Source: Martinezella multihospitum
GTDB lineage: Bacteria > Pseudomonadota > Alphaproteobacteria > Rhizobiales > Rhizobiaceae
Direction of reading: 5' to 3'
Assembly: GCF_900094585.1 (NCBI RefSeq)
Contig: NZ_FMAG01000009.1
Span: 1 to 64,000 of the forward strand
DNA length: 64,000 bases
A model generated the notes under the pieces. That model was given only the letters and a program-made list of their open reading frames with translations. It searched no databases and was not told the DNA's origin. This document shows positions 51,277 to 60,016 of this stretch, piece by piece (positions within the stretch are counted from its first letter, which is position 1; each line of letters opens with the position of its first letter). The translations under genes and the position numbers were made by a program.

Positions 51277-52431
51277 TCAACTCGATTGGAAAGTGTGCGT
51301 TCGGCGGGTGGTCGTCACGCTCTTGCTCAATGTCGCGGCCACGGTATTCACCGTTGCAACCCACCACTCGTCGAAAAGCAGCAGCGGAGTTGCGGCAACT
51401 AGGCTCACGAGGATGGTGATGATCCCCGCGATCACGGCGGCCCATGCGTAGGAGCCGGACCAGTCGTATATGGTGGTGAAGCCGAAAGATGATGCCGATG
51501 CGATCACCAGGAAATGGGCGAGGTATAGGGGGAGGGAGAAGCGACCCAACAGCCGGCCGAGCTTGCCGGACAATGGGCGCGCGAGTTTGGGACAAAAAAT
51601 GAGGCTGACCAATAGGCCGATGGATCCGGCAACCTTCAGATGCTGATCCAGCGAGCACAGCAGGAGGATCGAAACGAGGCTGATAAAGGCTGCAATCCAG
51701 ATGTTATTGATGGCCCGCGGCCCGCTCCAGGTAACCAGAAACGCCAGATAGGCTCCGGCGATAAACGGCAGGAAAGGATGGACGTAGGTCCATAGCAGGT
51801 AGGCCGAAACGATCATCGATAGAAGCTGCACGATCGACGATGCACGCATGGTCAGGGCGCAGAGCAGAAAGACCAGGAGACTGCCGTAATATTCGAATCT
51901 CATCGTCCACAGATTGGAATTGTACCAGAATTGATCCGGCAGCAGGAAAACGAGCAGGGATTGCCTGATTGCCGATGCCGGTGTCGGCGTGAAGCCTGGC
52001 GGCAAAGGAGCGTCGCCGAATGTCCTGAGCCAATCCGATCCCGTTATCAGGGCGGCTTCCGCGTTATAGTTGAGATGAAAAAATAAGATCAGAAAGCCGA
52101 AGCCGATCGAGATGGCGGCCGGCCCCATCAATCTCGGAAGCCGCTTCAAAGTAGATGCCAGCAACGTCTTGTAGTCGGGTCGTCGATAGAATTTCAAAGC
52201 CAGAACGAATCCGGATAGCACGAAGAAGAAGGTGACCGCGGATTCGCCGCGCATAAGCCAGGCGAATGGCGTCGCAGCCAAACCCTTGGGAAAGGGCTCC
52301 TTGATCCAAGGCAGAAAGGCCAGGCAAAAGTGGTGAAACATCACGATTATGGAGGCGATGCCGCGCATCGCTTCCAATGGCGTCAGTTTGGTAGGCGCCG
52401 TCTTGGGTACCTTGTCCTCTCCGAGGAGCAT
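51277..52431 (-). CDS. Acyltransferase 3 family membrane protein
   Basis: Integral membrane O-acyltransferase of 384 residues (OafA/NodX type). It starts LTPLEAMRGIASIIVMFHHFCLAFLP, which holds the conserved Arg and His of the family, and has about ten hydrophobic helices. Such enzymes acetylate or acylate surface sugars on the periplasmic side. It is flanked by unrelated regulator/transporter genes, so its glycan target is unknown. It could act on lipopolysaccharide or exopolysaccharide. Confidence 0.84.
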   Translation of the reverse strand: MLLGEDKVPKTAPTKLTPLEAMRGIASIIVMFHHFCLAFLPWIKEPFPKGLAATPFAWLMRGESAVTFFFVLSGFVLALKFYRRPDYKTLLASTLKRLPRLMGPAAISIGFGFLILFFHLNYNAEAALITGSDWLRTFGDAPLPPGFTPTPASAIRQSLLVFLLPDQFWYNSNLWTMRFEYYGSLLVFLLCALTMRASSIVQLLSMIVSAYLLWTYVHPFLPFIAGAYLAFLVTWSGPRAINNIWIAAFISLVSILLLCSLDQHLKVAGSIGLLVSLIFCPKLARPLSGKLGRLLGRFSLPLYLAHFLVIASASSFGFTTIYDWSGSYAWAAVIAGIITILVSLVAATPLLLFDEWWVATVNTVAATLSKSVTTTRRTHTFQSS

Positions 52432-52537
52432 TTGCGGAAACTCAACCCTGAATATTATTCCCGGCGCTTATGACAATTGACGTCGGTTAATATTCTACGC
52501 ACTGCCGGGGAAGCGTCAGAAGATACGGTTAAGCATC

Positions 52538-53977
52538 CTACAATTCCTTAGGCGACAGGACGATTCGTCTTGCATGGGCCATGCTGGTGATGGCGATGGC
52601 CAGTGTCGCGACGATGAGCAGGGCGCCGACTGCGAAGGTGATCTGCATGCCCGTTGCAATCGCTTCCGGACGCGCCGTGGTGATGTCAGTTGTTCCCGAC
52701 CCTAGCGTGAAGACGGCGCCCATGGCGGATGCGCCTGTTATAAGGCCCAGGTTCCGCGACAGGCTCAGCATGCCTGATATGACGCCGCGCCGCTCCGGCG
52801 TGATGTTGCTCATGATCGTCGTGTTGTTGGACGCCTGAAACATCGCATAGTTCGAGGTGACAATGACGAGCGGTCCGATATAGCCGGCAGCGCCGAACCT
52901 GCCTTGCAGCAGAGCCATCAAGGATAGACCGACAACCATGCCGACAAGACCGATCATGGTCATGCGGTGGGCGCCGAAGCGGTCGACGATGCGGCCGGCG
53001 GGCACGCCCGTCAGTGCGGAGACCAGTGGGCCGGCGGACATGATGGCACCGACATGGGCGGCATCGAAGCTCAGCGCCCGGGAGAGATAGAAAGGCCCGA
53101 CCACCAGCGTCGTCATGATAACAGTGGAAACCAGGGTGCTCATGGCAAGCCCCACGCTCAGCGACGCATCGCGGAACATCGAAAGGCGTAACAGCGGCGA
53201 CTCCACTTTCGTTTCGGTGACCGCAAAGAGAGCGATGCCGAACGCGGCCGCCAGCAGCAGGCCGATATTCACCGCGCCGAAGCTGCCGTGCCCAAGGGTC
53301 ATCGCCAGTGCGTAGGCGGCCAGCGTCAGGGCGAGCAGCAAAGTGCCGATCGTATCCAGTCGCCCCTTGCTCGTCTTGCGGTCCCGACGATCTGCCGGCA
53401 GGAAGCGGGCGGCGAGCAGGAAGTTCGCAATCCCCAATGGTATGTTGACCAGGAAGATGGTCTCCCAGCCGTACCAGGCGATCAGCAGTCCGCCGAGCGA
53501 GGGGCCGAGCGTGGTGCCGATCGCGGACATGGTGCCGAGCAGGCCCATGGCGCTGCCTGTCCGCTCCTTCGGCACGGTTTCGCCGACCATCGCCACCGTC
53601 AGCGCCATCATCATGGCGGCGCCGAGGCCCTGTAGGGCGCGTGCCGCGATCAGCAGCCACAATGTCGGCGCGATCCCGCAGAACAGCGAGGCGAGGGTGA
53701 ACAGCGCTATTCCGGTCAACAGCAGTCGCCGCCGTCCGACGATGTCGCCGAGCTTGCCGACGCTGACGATTAGCGTGGTGCTGGCAAGCAGATAGGCAAG
53801 CACGATCCACTGCACCTGCTGGAATGAGGCGCCGAACGCCTCGGAGAGTGTCGGCAGGCCGACATTGGCGATGCTGGTATCGAGCGAAGGCATCAGCATG
53901 GAAAGAGAAAGGCTGGCAAGCGCCCAGCGGACCGAGGATGCGGTCTTGTCCGGTTTTTCAGTGATCGGCTTCAACAT
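52538..53977 (-). CDS. DHA2 (EmrB/QacA) family MFS exporter
   Basis: Exporter of 479 residues with about 14 helices. The N-terminal motif D1 LMPSLDTSIANVGLPTLSEAFGAS is typical of EmrB/QacA proteins, and loop 2-3 reads KLGDIVGRRRLLL. It should expel drugs or other small molecules by proton antiport. The start at 53977 is set by TTGGAGCTC. It is divergent from the LysR gene at 54117, likely its regulator. Confidence 0.88.
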   Translation of the reverse strand: MLKPITEKPDKTASSVRWALASLSLSMLMPSLDTSIANVGLPTLSEAFGASFQQVQWIVLAYLLASTTLIVSVGKLGDIVGRRRLLLTGIALFTLASLFCGIAPTLWLLIAARALQGLGAAMMMALTVAMVGETVPKERTGSAMGLLGTMSAIGTTLGPSLGGLLIAWYGWETIFLVNIPLGIANFLLAARFLPADRRDRKTSKGRLDTIGTLLLALTLAAYALAMTLGHGSFGAVNIGLLLAAAFGIALFAVTETKVESPLLRLSMFRDASLSVGLAMSTLVSTVIMTTLVVGPFYLSRALSFDAAHVGAIMSAGPLVSALTGVPAGRIVDRFGAHRMTMIGLVGMVVGLSLMALLQGRFGAAGYIGPLVIVTSNYAMFQASNNTTIMSNITPERRGVISGMLSLSRNLGLITGASAMGAVFTLGSGTTDITTARPEAIATGMQITFAVGALLIVATLAIAITSMAHARRIVLSPKEL

Positions 53978-54057
53978 GAGCTCCAATTCTGGCGACGTAT
54001 TAAAAAGTCCCGGCGAAAAGGTAGCTCTTTGGCATGTGTGGCGGAATGCGCAGCGTT

Positions 54058-54074
54058 TGCACTTCATTCGTGCA
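54058..54074. promoter_or_regulatory. Candidate LysR operator
   Basis: TGCAC-N7-GTGCA, a perfect dyad in the 139-bp divergent region between the exporter and the LysR gene. It contains the T-N11-A core expected for LysR proteins. Confidence 0.5.
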
Positions 54075-54116
54075 TATGACGCTATATATCGGCGAAATCA
54101 TGCTATGTTCGCCGGC

Positions 54117-55043
54117 ATGTCCACACCCGATCTCAATCTGCTCGTCACCCTCAATGCGCTTCTCTCGGAAGGCAGCGTCGCCCGTGCGGCGCGGCGCTTG
54201 CGGCTAAGCCCCTCCGCCATGAGCCGGGCGCTCGCCCGCTTGCGCGAGACAACCGGCGATCCTCTTTTGGTCAGGGCGGGGCGCGGTCTCGTGCCGACGC
54301 CGCGGGCATTGGAACTGCGCGAGCGTGTTGGCCCGCTTGTCGAAGAGGCGGAGGCCGCCCTGCGGCCCGCCGAAACGCTGGATCTGAAACAGCTTGGTCG
54401 GACCTTCACGATCCGCACCCGCGAGGGCTTCGTCGAAAATTTTGGGCCGGAGTTGATCGCGCGCATCGCTGAGCAGGCGCCCGGCGTGCGGCTCTATTTT
54501 ACGCAGAAGCTGGACAAGGACAGCACGCTGCTCAGGGACGGCACGATCGATATGGAGACCGGTGTTGTGGGCGACGATACCGGCCCGGAATTGCGAACGC
54601 AGCCGCTGTTTCGCGACCGCTTCATCGGCGTGGTGCGCAATGGCCATCCTCTCAGGGAGAGCGTGATAACGCCGGAGCGTTACGCTGCCGGCCAGCATAT
54701 CCTCGTCTCGCGGCGTGGCTTGCAGAAAGGGCAGATCGACGTGGCGTTGGAGGAATTGGGGCTGGAGCGGCAGATTGCTGTGATCGTCGGCAGCTTTTCG
54801 GCGGCGCTGGCTCTGGCGCGCGCCTCCGACCTGATCGTCAGCGTGCCCGAGCGATATACCGGCAATCTGCGGGTCGACATGCACAGTTTCGCGTTGCCGG
54901 TGCCGACATCGGATGTGATGATCTCGCTGCTTTGGCACCCACGCATGGATGCCGATCCGGCGCATCGCTGGCTGCGGGGCTGCATTCGCAATGTCTGCGC
55001 CGAATTGCGTTCGGAGCAATCAGTGAGATTCAAAGTCGGCTAA
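54117..55043 (+). CDS. LysR-family regulator
   Basis: Regulator of 308 residues with MSTPDLNLLVTLNALLSEGSVARAARRLRLSPSAMSRALARLRE as the DNA-binding region and an effector domain of NodD/PA2758 type. ATG at 54117 fits the usual LysR start (TPDLNLL); the open frame goes back to 53865 across the exporter gene. Divergent from the DHA2 exporter and overlapping the convergent MarR gene by 24 bp. Confidence 0.85.
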   Translation: MSTPDLNLLVTLNALLSEGSVARAARRLRLSPSAMSRALARLRETTGDPLLVRAGRGLVPTPRALELRERVGPLVEEAEAALRPAETLDLKQLGRTFTIRTREGFVENFGPELIARIAEQAPGVRLYFTQKLDKDSTLLRDGTIDMETGVVGDDTGPELRTQPLFRDRFIGVVRNGHPLRESVITPERYAAGQHILVSRRGLQKGQIDVALEELGLERQIAVIVGSFSAALALARASDLIVSVPERYTGNLRVDMHSFALPVPTSDVMISLLWHPRMDADPAHRWLRGCIRNVCAELRSEQSVRFKVG

Positions 55044-55508
55044 ATAATTGCGTAGCAGGCGGTCAAGGGCTTTTCGTTCGCCTTCCGAGAGGGTCGAGAT
55101 CAAACGCCTCTGCGTTTCGACATGCGCCGTCACCGCTGCGTCGATCAGGTCGAAACCCTTCGGCGTCAGTGATATCAGGAAGCTGCGGCCGTCCTCGGGA
55201 TTCTGGGTGCGGGCGACGAGGCCGGCCTTTTCCAGCTGGTCGATGCGGTTGGTCATCGTGCCCGATGACACCATCATCGTATCCATCAGGTCGCCGGGAG
55301 AGAGGGTGTAGGGCTCGCCGGAGCGGCGCAGCGTCGCCAGCATGTCGAAGTTCGCCGAGTTCAGGTTGAAGCGGCCGAAGGTCTTCTCCATTTCGCGCGA
55401 GAGGTGGAGCGTAAGATTGCGCATGCGCCCGAAGAGGCCCATGGCCGTGGTGTCGAGATCCGGCCGCTCACGGCGCCATTGCTCAAGAATTTTGTCGATA
55501 CGATCCAT
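55020..55508 (-). CDS. MarR-family regulator
   Basis: Regulator of 162 residues with a winged helix (LMDTMMVSSGTMTNRIDQLEKAGLVARTQNPEDGRSFLISLTPKG). It is divergent from an EamA transporter, and two palindromes in the 83 bp between them fit its operators. It probably represses both itself and the transporter until a small ligand binds. Confidence 0.9.
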   Translation of the reverse strand: MDRIDKILEQWRRERPDLDTTAMGLFGRMRNLTLHLSREMEKTFGRFNLNSANFDMLATLRRSGEPYTLSPGDLMDTMMVSSGTMTNRIDQLEKAGLVARTQNPEDGRSFLISLTPKGFDLIDAAVTAHVETQRRLISTLSEGERKALDRLLRNYLADFESH

Positions 55509-55531
55509 GTCTGGACATCGCCATGGATTTA

Positions 55532-55573
55532 TCTTGACGTCAAGACATTTCGTATTATCTTGAGGTCAAGATA
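55532..55573. promoter_or_regulatory. Paired MarR operators
   Basis: TCTTGACGTCAAGA (55532-55545) is a perfect palindrome and TATCTTGAGGTCAAGATA (55556-55573) nearly so. Their centres are 26 bp apart, between the divergent MarR and EamA genes. Both share the half-site TCTTGA. Confidence 0.72.
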
Positions 55574-55591
55574 AATTCTGGGGCCAAGATC

Positions 55592-56488
55592 ATGAACCGC
55601 AATTTCGACCTGCTGCTGACAGCCATCGCACCGGCGATCTGGGGCAGCACCTATCTGGTGACGACTGAGCTTTTGCCGGCCGGATATCCTCTAACAGTCG
55701 CCATGCTGCGCGCCCTGCCAGCCGGGCTGCTATTGCTTGTGATCGTTCGAAGGCTGCCGCAGGGGATCTGGTGGCTGAAGTCGCTGGTGCTCGGCGCGCT
55801 GAACTTCTCCATCTTCTGGTGGCTGCTGTTCATTTCGGCCTATCGGCTGCCCGGTGGGGTGGCGGCGACCGTCGGGGCGGTCCAGCCGCTGATCGTCATC
55901 GTGCTGGCGCGGTTGCTGCTAGGCTCGCCAATCCGCAGCCTCTCCATTGTCGCTGCCATTGCCGGTATCGGCGGCGTCGCGCTGCTGATCTTGACGCCGA
56001 ATGCGACGCTCGATTCGATCGGCATCGTCGCCGGTATTGCCGGTGCCTTTTCGATGGCCGGCGGAACCGTGCTCAGCCGCCGTTGGCGTCCGGATGTCTC
56101 GCCGTTGACCTTTACGGCATGGCAGCTGACGGCGGGCGGCCTGCTGCTATTGCCCGCCGCGCTGTGGCTCGAGGCGCCGCTGCCGCACCTGACTGGCGCC
56201 AACATTCTCGGCTTCACCTATCTCGGGCTGATCGGCGCGGCGCTCACCTATATTCTCTGGTTCCGTGGTCTCTCGCGGCTCGAGCCTTCGGTGGTCTCGC
56301 CGCTTGGCTTTCTCAGCCCGACCATGGCGGTGCTCCTCGGATGGGTAGTGCTCGGCCAACAGCTGAGCCCGATGCAGATCTTTGGCATCGTCATCGTGCT
56401 CGGCAGCGTCTGGCTCAGCCAGCGGGCGCAGCGGGGCTTGGCGGCTCAAACTCTCGTACAATCCGTAAGTAAGGCCACTCCATCTTGA
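55592..56488 (+). CDS. EamA/DMT-family transporter
   Basis: Inner-membrane exporter of 298 residues with ten hydrophobic segments in two EamA repeats (LLTAIAPAIWGSTYLVTTELLP, GIAGAFSMAGGTVLSRRWRP). It is the presumed target of the divergent MarR regulator. Substrate unknown. Confidence 0.88.
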   Translation: MNRNFDLLLTAIAPAIWGSTYLVTTELLPAGYPLTVAMLRALPAGLLLLVIVRRLPQGIWWLKSLVLGALNFSIFWWLLFISAYRLPGGVAATVGAVQPLIVIVLARLLLGSPIRSLSIVAAIAGIGGVALLILTPNATLDSIGIVAGIAGAFSMAGGTVLSRRWRPDVSPLTFTAWQLTAGGLLLLPAALWLEAPLPHLTGANILGFTYLGLIGAALTYILWFRGLSRLEPSVVSPLGFLSPTMAVLLGWVVLGQQLSPMQIFGIVIVLGSVWLSQRAQRGLAAQTLVQSVSKATPS

Positions 56489-56537
56489 GTGCGGTGTGGA
56501 ATCCAGATGGATACTGGTCGCGGATTCCTTGTGACAT

Positions 56538-57290
56538 ATGTCTCAGGTTGTCTATCACGCAGACGCTGATTTCACGACTTGGTTAAGTTTAGTCGCAAAG
56601 CCGTCGCTCCAATTCGGATTTTGCGAATATCCGCTGCTAAGAGATATGAAGGGCATCATGGCAAATACCGATATGATCGAGGTCTTGCGAACATCAATGC
56701 ACCCATATTGGAACCCATCGGAAGCTGGTGGGATATATCTTCTCGGCGCAGTTAATGACGATGAAGCCAACGGCGCTATCCTCTTAAAACTTCTTGCTCT
56801 CTGCCCGGACATAGCTGCCGACCGCCCAGATAAGTGGGAGGTATTGGCGGAAAGATTGGCCGATACAGCTCGGCGTTTCTTCGAAACCTATGAGCTTGGT
56901 CCAGGGCCATATAAAATCGACAATTATCATGCTGCTGTCGCTGAAAATGGAGAACTTCAGCTCAATGAATGGGGAGACGCAAGCATCAAGGTGCCGACAG
57001 AAGCCAGCTTCATTTTCACCGTTACAGAAGAACATCTGTCGCTCATCAAGAGCATGAATATCCGAGCCTATTACGGCTACGTCGAGCTTATGGATTGCAA
57101 ACGCCCTTATGGCGATATGTCTTATTTCTATTCCGATATGGCCGATGCTTTGGGGGACTCTGTTCAGCGTGACGAAGAGGGGAAGCCAGCGTTCTCATCG
57201 GAAACAGAGAAACGGTATCAAGCGCTGCATGGCGAAATGCTGTTCGCGGCACAGGCTTTTTGGGATCATGCTTCCCTCAAAGGTCGCTAA
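56538..57290 (+). CDS. Hypothetical protein, orphan, A+T-richer
   Basis: Protein of 250 residues that I do not recognise. It is acidic and soluble with no signal peptide or membrane helix. Notable stretches are EYPLLRDMKGIMANTDMIEVLRTSMHPYWNPSEAGGIYLLGAVNDDE-like regions around 30-75 and a Tyr-rich end (YYGYVELMDCKRPYGDMSYFYSDMA). Codon use (TTA, AAA, AAT, TAT) and G+C differ from neighbours, which suggests transfer. It lies between the EamA gene and leuC and is followed by a hairpin terminator. No partner gene is evident. Confidence 0.65.
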   Translation: MSQVVYHADADFTTWLSLVAKPSLQFGFCEYPLLRDMKGIMANTDMIEVLRTSMHPYWNPSEAGGIYLLGAVNDDEANGAILLKLLALCPDIAADRPDKWEVLAERLADTARRFFETYELGPGPYKIDNYHAAVAENGELQLNEWGDASIKVPTEASFIFTVTEEHLSLIKSMNIRAYYGYVELMDCKRPYGDMSYFYSDMADALGDSVQRDEEGKPAFSSETEKRYQALHGEMLFAAQAFWDHASLKGR

Positions 57291-57381
57291 AATCCGAACT
57301 TATCGCGATAAAAATGCTCTTGTAATTTTTGTCGCAAAAACTCGAAGTTTCGCGACAGATAAGATATTCCGCAATTGAGTT

Positions 57382-57405
57382 AGGGCGGCCATTGGCCGCC
57401 CTTTG
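57382..57405 (+). terminator. Rho-independent terminator between orphan gene and leuC
   Basis: AGGGCGGCC, three-base loop, GGCCGCCCT then TTGTC. It can stop transcription from the orphan gene and possibly from leuC on the other strand. Confidence 0.65.
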
Positions 57406-57426
57406 TCATTCATGCCGTCGAGCGGA

Positions 57427-58836
57427 TCAGTTCCACTCGCGGATATCGACGAAGTGGCCGGCGATCGCGGCGGCGGCGGCCATGGCCGGCGAGACCAGAT
57501 GCGTACGGCCCTTGAAGCCCTGACGGCCTTCGAAGTTGCGGTTCGAGGTTGACGCGCAGCGCTCGCCTGGCTTCAGGCGGTCGTCGTTCATGGCAAGGCA
57601 CATCGAACAGCCAGGCTCGCGCCAATCGAAACCGGCAGCCTTGAAGATCTTGTCGAGGCCTTCGGCTTCCGCCTGTTCCTTCACGAGGCCGGAGCCCGGA
57701 ACGATCATGGCGTCCACAGTCGCAGCCACGGTCTTGCCTTCGACGACCTTGGCAACGGCGCGCAGGTCTTCGATACGGCCGTTGGTGCAGGAGCCGATGA
57801 AGACACGATCGACATTGATCTCGGTCATCGGCGTGCCAGGCTTCAGGCCCATATAGTCGAGGGCGCGCCACTTGGAGGTACGCTTGGTCTCGTCCTGGAT
57901 TTCATCCGGGTTCGGAACGACGCCCTGAACGGAGATGACGTCTTCCGGCGAGGAGCCCCAGGAGACGATCGGCGGCAGGCTTGCGGCATCGAGCTTGACG
58001 ATGCGGTCGTAATGCGCGCCTTCGTCGGACTGCAGCGTCTTCCAGTAGGCAATCGCCTGCTCCAGCGCCTCGCCCTTCGGCGCGCGCGGCTTGCCCTTGA
58101 TGTATTCGAAGGTGATCTCATCCGGAGCGATCAGGCCGGCGCGGGCGCCGCCTTCGATCGACATGTTGCAGATGGTCATGCGGCCTTCCATCGACAGCGA
58201 GCGGATGGCTTCGCCGGCATATTCGATGACGTAGCCGGTGCCGCCTGCGGTGCCGATCTCGCCGATGATGGCAAGGATGATGTCCTTGGCGGTGACGCCC
58301 GGCGGCAGCTGGCCGTCGACCTGCACCAGCATGTTCTTCGCCTTCTTCTGGATCAGCGTCTGCGTGGCGAGCACATGCTCGACCTCGGAGGTGCCGATGC
58401 CATGCGCCAGCGAGCCGAAGGCGCCGTGCGTCGAAGTGTGGCTGTCGCCGCAGACGATGGTCATGCCGGGCAGCGTGAAGCCCTGCTCGGGGCCGATGAT
58501 GTGAACGATGCCCTGACGCTTGTCGTTTTCGGAGTAGTATTCAACACCGAATTCGGCGGCATTCTTGGCGAGCTGCTCGACCTGGATGCGGCTTTCCTCG
58601 TTCTTGATGCCGAGGTGGCGATCGGGCGAGGTCGGCACGTTGTGGTCGACGACAGCCAGCGTCTTCTGCGGGGCGTGAACCTTGCGACCGGTCATGCGCA
58701 GGCCTTCGAATGCCTGCGGTGACGTCACCTCGTGCACGAGGTGGCGGTCGATATAGAGAAGACAGGTGCCGTCATCCTGTGCGTCGACCAGATGGTCGTC
58801 CCAGATTTTGTCGTACAGTGTGCGTGGAGCGCTCAT
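57427..58836 (-). CDS. leuC: 3-isopropylmalate dehydratase large subunit
   Basis: Aconitase-family enzyme of 469 residues that isomerises isopropylmalate in leucine synthesis, with LeuD encoded elsewhere. The [4Fe-4S] cysteines lie in FIGSCTNGR and in PGCSMCLAMN. HTSTHGAFGSLAHGIGTSEVEHVLATQTL and RNFEGRQG are also typical. ATG at 58836 gives the standard length. Confidence 0.96.
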   Translation of the reverse strand: MSAPRTLYDKIWDDHLVDAQDDGTCLLYIDRHLVHEVTSPQAFEGLRMTGRKVHAPQKTLAVVDHNVPTSPDRHLGIKNEESRIQVEQLAKNAAEFGVEYYSENDKRQGIVHIIGPEQGFTLPGMTIVCGDSHTSTHGAFGSLAHGIGTSEVEHVLATQTLIQKKAKNMLVQVDGQLPPGVTAKDIILAIIGEIGTAGGTGYVIEYAGEAIRSLSMEGRMTICNMSIEGGARAGLIAPDEITFEYIKGKPRAPKGEALEQAIAYWKTLQSDEGAHYDRIVKLDAASLPPIVSWGSSPEDVISVQGVVPNPDEIQDETKRTSKWRALDYMGLKPGTPMTEINVDRVFIGSCTNGRIEDLRAVAKVVEGKTVAATVDAMIVPGSGLVKEQAEAEGLDKIFKAAGFDWREPGCSMCLAMNDDRLKPGERCASTSNRNFEGRQGFKGRTHLVSPAMAAAAAIAGHFVDIREWN

Positions 58837-58905
58837 GGCTACAGATCCATATTGGCATTGTCGAAGATGGGGGTGACGGATCAGGACCGCCGGCCTCGGG
58901 TGTGA

Positions 58906-59040
58906 TCAGCGAAGTCGGCTGTTGAGCGCGCCCGAAATCATCGCAAAGAAACGTGCCGGCAGGCGCTTGTGGTCCTGCAGCACGAAAGCCGTGACGTAAC
59001 GTCCGTCTTTGCTCATGATCTTACTCATGGCCATGCTCAT
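58906..59040 (-). CDS. Candidate small protein of 44 residues
   Basis: An open frame between leuC and the ABC permease, on their strand, encoding a basic, partly hydrophobic peptide (MSKDGRYVTAFVLQDHKRLP and ARFFAMISGALNSRLR as its two halves, after a short leader). Third codon positions are about 75% G or C, which fits coding DNA of this organism. A start at the internal ATG 59016 is possible. No function can be assigned. Confidence 0.35.
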   Translation of the reverse strand: MSMAMSKIMSKDGRYVTAFVLQDHKRLPARFFAMISGALNSRLR

Positions 59041-59103
59041 ATCAATTTTCAAAACCTTCGGCAATGGCGACGATAGGCTGTATCGGTACGGCCGGCTTTG
59101 GCA

Positions 59104-59982
59104 TTATACCTGCGCCCCCGGTGGCTGGCCCGCCGCCATGCGGGGGAAGGCGGAGCGATCGCTGCCCGAACGCCGGCGCATCCAGGATTCGAGTTGCCTG
59201 AGCAACAGCGACAGGCCGATCGTCAGCAACAGATAGATGAAGGCGAGGATCGACAGGGTTTCGAAATAGCGGAAATTGGCCGAGTAGTAGAGCTTGGCGA
59301 GCTGGCTGATATCGGCAACCCCGAGGACCGATACCAGCGAACTGTCCTTGACCATGGCGATGAAATCGTTCGACAGCGGCGGCAGGATGACACGGATTGC
59401 CTGCGGAAAGACAACGAGGCGGAAGCGCTGGAAGCGGCTGAGACCCAGCGCCTTGGCCGCTTCGATCTGGCCCTGGTCGACCGCCTGGATGCCGGCGCGG
59501 AAGATTTCGGCGATGAAGGACGAATAGGCGATCGTCAGCGCGATGATCGTGCGCCAGACGAAGGGCACGTCGCGGGTGATGAGCGGGCTGGTCCAGCCGG
59601 CGGAAATCAGCGGCGAAACGATGAAATTATAGGCGGCGACGAAGGCCGGCGTGCCGACGAAAGCAATATAGGCGAGCAACACCAGTATCGGGATACCGCG
59701 CACGATCTCGATATAGAGGCGCGCCGCCTGCCGCAGCACGAGGAAGTCCGACAGACCGAGCAGCGCCAGCGCAAGGCCGAGCAGCATCGCGAGCGTAAAC
59801 GCCACCAGCGTCACGAAGACCGTGACGCCGATGCCGTTCAGCAGAAGAGAGAAAATCTGGGCATAGAGGCCGTTCGCCGCAATCGCGAATGAGGCGGCGA
59901 TGCCGAGGATGGCGAGGGCGACTAACCACCAGGGAAAGTCTTCCTTGCCGCGGTGCCCGCCCGGGCCTGCAAGCAGTGCCAT
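59104..59982 (-). CDS. Amino-acid ABC transporter permease
   Basis: Inner-membrane permease of 292 residues of the His/Glu/Gln/Arg/opine family, with the EAA loop EAAKALGLSRFQRFRLVVFPQAIRVILP facing the ATPase. A hydrophobic N-terminal extension and five to six helices follow. It lies 34 bp after the binding-protein gene. No second permease or ATPase gene follows. Confidence 0.9.
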   Translation of the reverse strand: MALLAGPGGHRGKEDFPWWLVALAILGIAASFAIAANGLYAQIFSLLLNGIGVTVFVTLVAFTLAMLLGLALALLGLSDFLVLRQAARLYIEIVRGIPILVLLAYIAFVGTPAFVAAYNFIVSPLISAGWTSPLITRDVPFVWRTIIALTIAYSSFIAEIFRAGIQAVDQGQIEAAKALGLSRFQRFRLVVFPQAIRVILPPLSNDFIAMVKDSSLVSVLGVADISQLAKLYYSANFRYFETLSILAFIYLLLTIGLSLLLRQLESWMRRRSGSDRSAFPRMAAGQPPGAQV

Positions 59983-60016
59983 CAGAGCGGGCTTCCCATA
60001 TATCGATCTTCAGAGT

